Positions 60,058-64,000 of a stretch of 64,000 nt of DNA are shown in pieces. This DNA is from Pyrenopolyporus hunteri. Its lineage: Eukaryota > Ascomycota > Sordariomycetes > Xylariales > Hypoxylaceae. The stretch lies in NCBI GenBank assembly GCA_902806595.1, contig CADCXC010000021.1, positions 1 to 64,000 on the forward strand. Reading direction: 5' to 3'. A program made the translations under genes and the position numbers. The notes under the pieces are model-generated. The model saw nothing but the letters and a program-made list of their open reading frames with translations. It searched no databases and was not told the origin of the DNA. Within the stretch, counting starts at the first letter, position 1, and every line of letters begins with the position of its first letter.

Positions 60058-62286
60058 TTACGAACCACCATCCTCCTTCTCCCAGCGGCCCCGGCTAGGC
60101 CACAAGCTCTCGAAGACCTGGGCTATCACGTCCCGGACGCGACCGACCTCCTCCTCGCTCTCGGTCATGACGTCGTCGTTGAGGCACCACTGGCCGAACT
60201 CCTTGCCCCTGCGGATGGTGCGGTCCAGCAGCTCGATCTGGGCCTGCTCCGCGTCCTTGACCATGACGAACCTCATGGCGTCGGTGTCGACGACGGTGTG
60301 CTGGTACTTCTTGAGGGCCCTGACGACGGTGTCGCGGTCGCGCGGCTTCGCGGCCCGCGGCGGGAGCAGCGGCTCCAGCCCCCGCGGCTGCGTCGCCAGC
60401 AGGAACTTGAGCAGGCAGTCGCCGCACTGCGGCCGCTGGTACGACAGCCGCGAGAACACGTTGGACGCGGCGAAGTCCGGGTTCGGCGAGCGCGGGCTCG
60501 AGTCCGACAGCGGCGACGCGAACGAGTCTCCCAGGCACTTGTCCACGCTGAAGTCGCCGCACTTAATGTTGCGAATCGTCTCGGGGCCGTCCAGGGACGT
60601 CCAGAGCACGTTCACGTTCGCCTTGGGCGGTTGCAGCCCCGCCCGGCGCAGGATCTGCGGCAGCTTGTAGTACATCCGGTCCCGGATCGGGCTCTGCGCC
60701 GCGGGCTTGGACGAGTCCTTGGTGGAGAGCTGCCGCCAGCCTGGCTCGAGGGCCTCTAAGATGCGTTGCCGCTCGCCCCAGTCGAGATACCCGTCCGAGT
60801 TCGCGTCCGAGCGGGATATGACGAAGGACCAGAGCAACGCCTCTCGGAACCTCTCGATGGTGTAGTGGAAGCTGGCGTACCAGGGGTATATCTGGTATTT
60901 CGACTCGCCCCGGAACCGCTCGCAGGCGCCCTTTGCCGAGGGCTGTGGGAAGGACGCCATCGCCTCCTCCATCACGCTCCTCGAGACGGAATGGGTAAAG
61001 TGAGCCTGGACGCGGCGGTTACGTTCGCCGAACCTGTGGTTCAGGAGGTACGAAGTGTAGTAGACGAACGGCTTCTCGCCGAACGAGGGGATCTGGCCCT
61101 TGCCGCCGAGGTGCTTGACGTTGTAGTGGTCGCTTTTGAAACCCATGGTTGGGCCGAATAGGGGCGAGTAGAAGTCCGAGGCGGCGTGAGCCGTGCCCAG
61201 GAACATGTCGTCGGATAAGGCGACGAGTTGGTCCGTCGTGGACGGGGTCATGTATATCTGGGATTCGATGGAGAGGGAGTTGAAGGTGGGGAGACATTCC
61301 TTTTCTTGCTCGCGGAAGAAGGACTCGTGGCTAAGGACCTGGACGTGCTGGTTGGTTTCCTCGTCATCCCTCAGCCACGTCGGTCTTTGGGGACGCATGT
61401 GGGTGCCGTCCTTCTCGTATGAGCCGTTACTGACCGAGTTGACGAGCAGTTGGATCTTGTTGATGAACCCCTTGGCGTAGGCGTCGAGGCTACGGAGCGA
61501 GTACCTTAGCTCGTCCCAGTCGCGGTACCTGTTGATGCTATGTTGCGATATCCACTTTCCCTCGCGGTCGTTGAGGGGCGATTCTAACTCGTAATTGTGC
61601 CGTATATCTTTGAATGCCTCGTCGGTCCCGTTAACCCAGTTATAGACGAAGTCTATTTTTGGCTCGTTCAGCGGACCGTACTTCTCAACGTTGAAGTGGC
61701 CCGACGAAAACCATTCATCCTCCCAACCGTCCAACTTCACGTCCCGAACCGCTTCGTCAAACGATATTCGGATGACGTCGGGCAGTGAATGGTAGAGGCT
61801 GTGCTCCTCCGTGGCCGACTCTGATTCCCGTCTCGTGTCTTCCGCAGCATCCTGGGACATCATAACGGCACCACCACCGACCCATTGCGACGACTTGCTA
61901 TCTAATGACGCGTGCCGCATCAGTCGGAAGGCCGTGTAGCCCTGCCCTTCCGACCGAACCGCTTCCCACTTCCTCTCTACTACCCATACTAACGTCAGTA
62001 AGCAGATAAGACATATTGCTCTCCGTATGCGCCGTGATGTGAACGTCCCCTGTTCTATCGGAGAGTTCGGAACTTTTATGAGAAGCCGCGGCAGTATTCT
62101 TGGCGACAGCATAGTCTTAGAGTAATCGGATGGGCTTTGGCTCCGGCTGGGTATGAACAAGTTTTCTCCTGCCCACACCATCCTGGAGGGGGGTTTGCTG
62201 CTCCCTTTCGACTTTGTATTATTATCTTGGCCCCAAAAGCGCTCGCAAACTTTTCCGAGTCCCGACGAATGGCGGTCCTTTCCCAT
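60058..62286 (-). CDS. Stealth-family sugar-phosphate transferase with EF-hand
   Basis: A single exon gives up to 742 aa. Stealth proteins transfer sugar-1-phosphate; relatives are the human GlcNAc-1-phosphotransferase and the Cryptococcus xylosylphosphotransferase Xpt1. CR1 is at 209-221 (K-I-D-F-V-Y-N-W-V-N-G-T-D). CR2 runs about 254-380, with W-D-E-L-R-Y-S-L-R-S-L, L-P-T-F-N-S and L-S-D-D-M-F. CR3 follows with A-H-F-T-H-S-V-S-R-S-V-M. Residues 494-505 are a complete EF-hand calcium loop (D-A-N-S-D-G-Y-L-D-W-G-E). A membrane segment at about 89-103 makes it a type II Golgi protein. Two starts are possible, 62286 or M59 at 62112; M59 would put the anchor nearer the N-terminus (residues 31-45), as is typical, and may be the true start. 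Cys pairs near the C-terminus suit a lumenal fold. The donor sugar and acceptor are unknown; xylosyl-phosphate or GlcNAc-phosphate on mannans is inference. Confidence 0.93.
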   Translation of the reverse strand: MGKDRHSSGLGKVCERFWGQDNNTKSKGSSKPPSRMVWAGENLFIPSRSQSPSDYSKTMLSPRILPRLLIKVPNSPIEQGTFTSRRIRRAICLICLLTLVWVVERKWEAVRSEGQGYTAFRLMRHASLDSKSSQWVGGGAVMMSQDAAEDTRRESESATEEHSLYHSLPDVIRISFDEAVRDVKLDGWEDEWFSSGHFNVEKYGPLNEPKIDFVYNWVNGTDEAFKDIRHNYELESPLNDREGKWISQHSINRYRDWDELRYSLRSLDAYAKGFINKIQLLVNSVSNGSYEKDGTHMRPQRPTWLRDDEETNQHVQVLSHESFFREQEKECLPTFNSLSIESQIYMTPSTTDQLVALSDDMFLGTAHAASDFYSPLFGPTMGFKSDHYNVKHLGGKGQIPSFGEKPFVYYTSYLLNHRFGERNRRVQAHFTHSVSRSVMEEAMASFPQPSAKGACERFRGESKYQIYPWYASFHYTIERFREALLWSFVISRSDANSDGYLDWGERQRILEALEPGWRQLSTKDSSKPAAQSPIRDRMYYKLPQILRRAGLQPPKANVNVLWTSLDGPETIRNIKCGDFSVDKCLGDSFASPLSDSSPRSPNPDFAASNVFSRLSYQRPQCGDCLLKFLLATQPRGLEPLLPPRAAKPRDRDTVVRALKKYQHTVVDTDAMRFVMVKDAEQAQIELLDRTIRRGKEFGQWCLNDDVMTESEEEVGRVRDVIAQVFESLWPSRGRWEKEDGGS

Positions 62287-64000
62287 TCAAGTATCTCAAA
62301 TACCTCCCCCTTGAGGACAAACTCCCGACTCGTATATGGCGTCAAACGAATGAGTGGACTGGCAACTAAGTTGCCGTAACGTAACGATCGTGAATCGCGT
62401 GCTGTTTCTCACATGCTCGGAACTAACAAGCGCAGGGAAGTCACCTCTCGAAAACCAATCCGGACGTCAGAAGCTCATGACTGTTATCACCTTGGAAAGA
62501 TACGGTCTCACGACTGTTGCATCTCTCGGTGAGATCGATGAGGGAGGCACTCTCATAAGCAGGTGGAAAATGCAAGGAGGGAACGGTATAGGAAACGGAT
62601 CGACGGCACACGACCACTTACCTACCCGGAACGAACCGGCACCGTCGTGTCCATAACCCTTCAATTTTTTCAGAGGGCTAGCTAGTCCAGTCACCATCGG
62701 ACAGACTCGACGGGGCCCTGGTACGCGCTGCAGGGTTCGCCGGTAGTGGAGAGGAGCCAAAATGCATGACGAAGATCTCAACTTCTGGGATAATACACAC
62801 GCTACATACTATCAGACAACTGCCTTCCAATACAGGTTTCTAGAACCGCCAAGCTAATAGGCTAAAAGAGCTGACTCCCCCACACGTCGAGAGGGTAACG
62901 ATAAGGGGTGCCACACAAGATCCACGGGTGGTAGGGGGACCAGCTGAGGTTCCTGTGTCAGGAAGCTTTTAAGGCGAGAGAGAGGCTCGATCCATACCTA
63001 GTCACAAGCCTGAGCACGGAATCGCCGCAATCGGCTTATACATGTTAGTAGTATTACTTTCCAGGGGACACAGGAGATGGTTAGGCTAATAAGATATCTC
63101 CCTAGGTTAGGCGTATTATATTTAATTCCGCGTTACCTTGGATGAACTATTGCAGATTCACCCGGAATCTATAGCTAAGATTCACTCAAGCTCGTCATGG
63201 TGATGTGATATTAGGCCTTACTAACTTGAGCTTCACAGATAGACTCTTCTCCCCTCACTCCATTATCTTCCTTCTCTTCTAGGGAAGTGCTCACGTGTCA
63301 TTCGGCAGACTGGTTTTATCTGAGTTCGCGCGCGGTGAGACCCGCGATAAAAAATAAAAGACCTTCCGAATGGGGCTATTATACGTCGCTATAGATTATT
63401 GTGTATGGAGCCTGTCGGTCGGTCCAATGTCCAACGCGCGATTAACGTGAGAAGCTAAGTTTGTTATAGAAGGGATCAGCTCTTCGACAGCTCGATAGTC
63501 GAGGAATATGAGTATCAGAAAAACATGTTCCCAAAGAATAGACCGGCAGGCTCAATAACCCGGGCCAGGGACGACATCTTGGCATGCATCACAGCGGCTC
63601 TTGGCACCATGCGATGCTAGGCCATTTCAGAAGCTTGGTTTGCAGATCCGGCAGTCTGATTCCTTGTGATTGGAGGATGCCGTCTTGGCTGGAATCTTAT
63701 TCCTTAGAGATCGGCTTGACATCTTACCAGTTAAGCGGCTCCTAAATGAGGGTGTCGAGGGACATCAGACGCATGTCCCTGTCTAAAACTAGCAGTTCTC
63801 CTATCTTGAGGCCTCAGGCGAAGCCGGGCTCCCATGTGACGTTTCGTTCAACGATGTCCGAACAACTGGAGGATGGGGGATTCCGCAATATGGGAGGTCC
63901 TTCTACATACTGGATATTATATGTCCTTATCGACAGGTAATATTCAGTGAGTATAGGCAGTTAACCTCCCTATATGTTTCACTTGTAACTCTGCGATTCG
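62287..64000. other. Terminal intergenic region, no gene seen
   Basis: It holds the upstream region of the Stealth gene and 1.5 kb more to the end of the window. No frame longer than about 100 codons and no recognisable motif was found. A gene may begin beyond the window. Confidence 0.55.

Noticed and set aside
60167..61161. Long plus-strand frames of 130-170 codons
   Set aside because: They are antisense shadows of the GC-rich Stealth gene.
27300..64000. tRNA, 5S rRNA or CRISPR array
   Set aside because: Candidate TTCGA-like words (for example near 45558, 45614 and 52613) are not flanked by sequence that could fold into a cloverleaf by eye, and no regularly spaced repeats exist. A dedicated tRNA scan would settle it.

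Overview
The window is a piece of a filamentous ascomycete nuclear genome. It is most likely Pezizomycotina, and Sordariomycete-like by the look of its genes. Introns are short with GT..AG ends and CTAAC-type branch points, all recognisable genes are fungal, and one large block carries the signature of repeat-induced point mutation (RIP). The species cannot be named from the sequence alone.

Region 1, about 1-27290, is an extremely AT-rich isochore in which almost every remaining C sits in a CpG. This is what saturated RIP that spares CpG leaves behind. It is built from dead retroelements. A family of ~262 bp LTRs is present six times in the same orientation. Two of these (10005-10266 and 16140-16401) bracket a full-length Ty1/copia element whose RT/RNase H reading frame can still be read through the RIP stop codons. 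A third LTR copy (26154-27178) is split by a 759 bp foldback element with 59 bp inverted ends and a perfect 8 bp target duplication. That element has normal base composition, so it arrived after RIP had finished. Removing it together with one copy of the duplication restores a junction that matches a sister LTR.

Region 2, about 27300-64000, has ordinary base composition and is gene-bearing but loosely packed. I could reconstruct eight protein genes whose exons sum to whole codon numbers: MVP1-type sorting nexin (+, 735 aa), DCN1-type cullin neddylation factor (+, 269 aa), mitochondrial ribosomal protein bS6m (-, 111 aa), a conserved coiled-coil protein of unknown function (-, 730 aa), cytochrome c oxidase subunit IV/Cox4 (-, 190 aa), a Nudix hydrolase (-, 186 aa), a GPI-anchored yapsin-like aspartic protease (+, 493 aa) and a Stealth-family sugar-phosphate transferase with an EF-hand (-, up to 742 aa). 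A relic of a Ty3/gypsy integrase lies near 36.8-37.15 kb. The genes do not form a pathway. They are mostly single-copy housekeeping functions (endosomal sorting, neddylation, mitochondrial translation and respiration), followed by two secretory-pathway or cell-surface proteins.

The long intergenic stretches (35.5-40.2, 42.6-49.0 and 51.8-57.3 kb) hold no gene I can support. They are studded with the palindromic word AGGTACCT/ACCTAGGT and TAGG-type microsatellites. They also hold a GGCATA minisatellite and one strong G-quadruplex motif. I saw no tRNA, rRNA or CRISPR array. The most noteworthy structure is the young hAT-like foldback element nested in the RIP-dead LTR.
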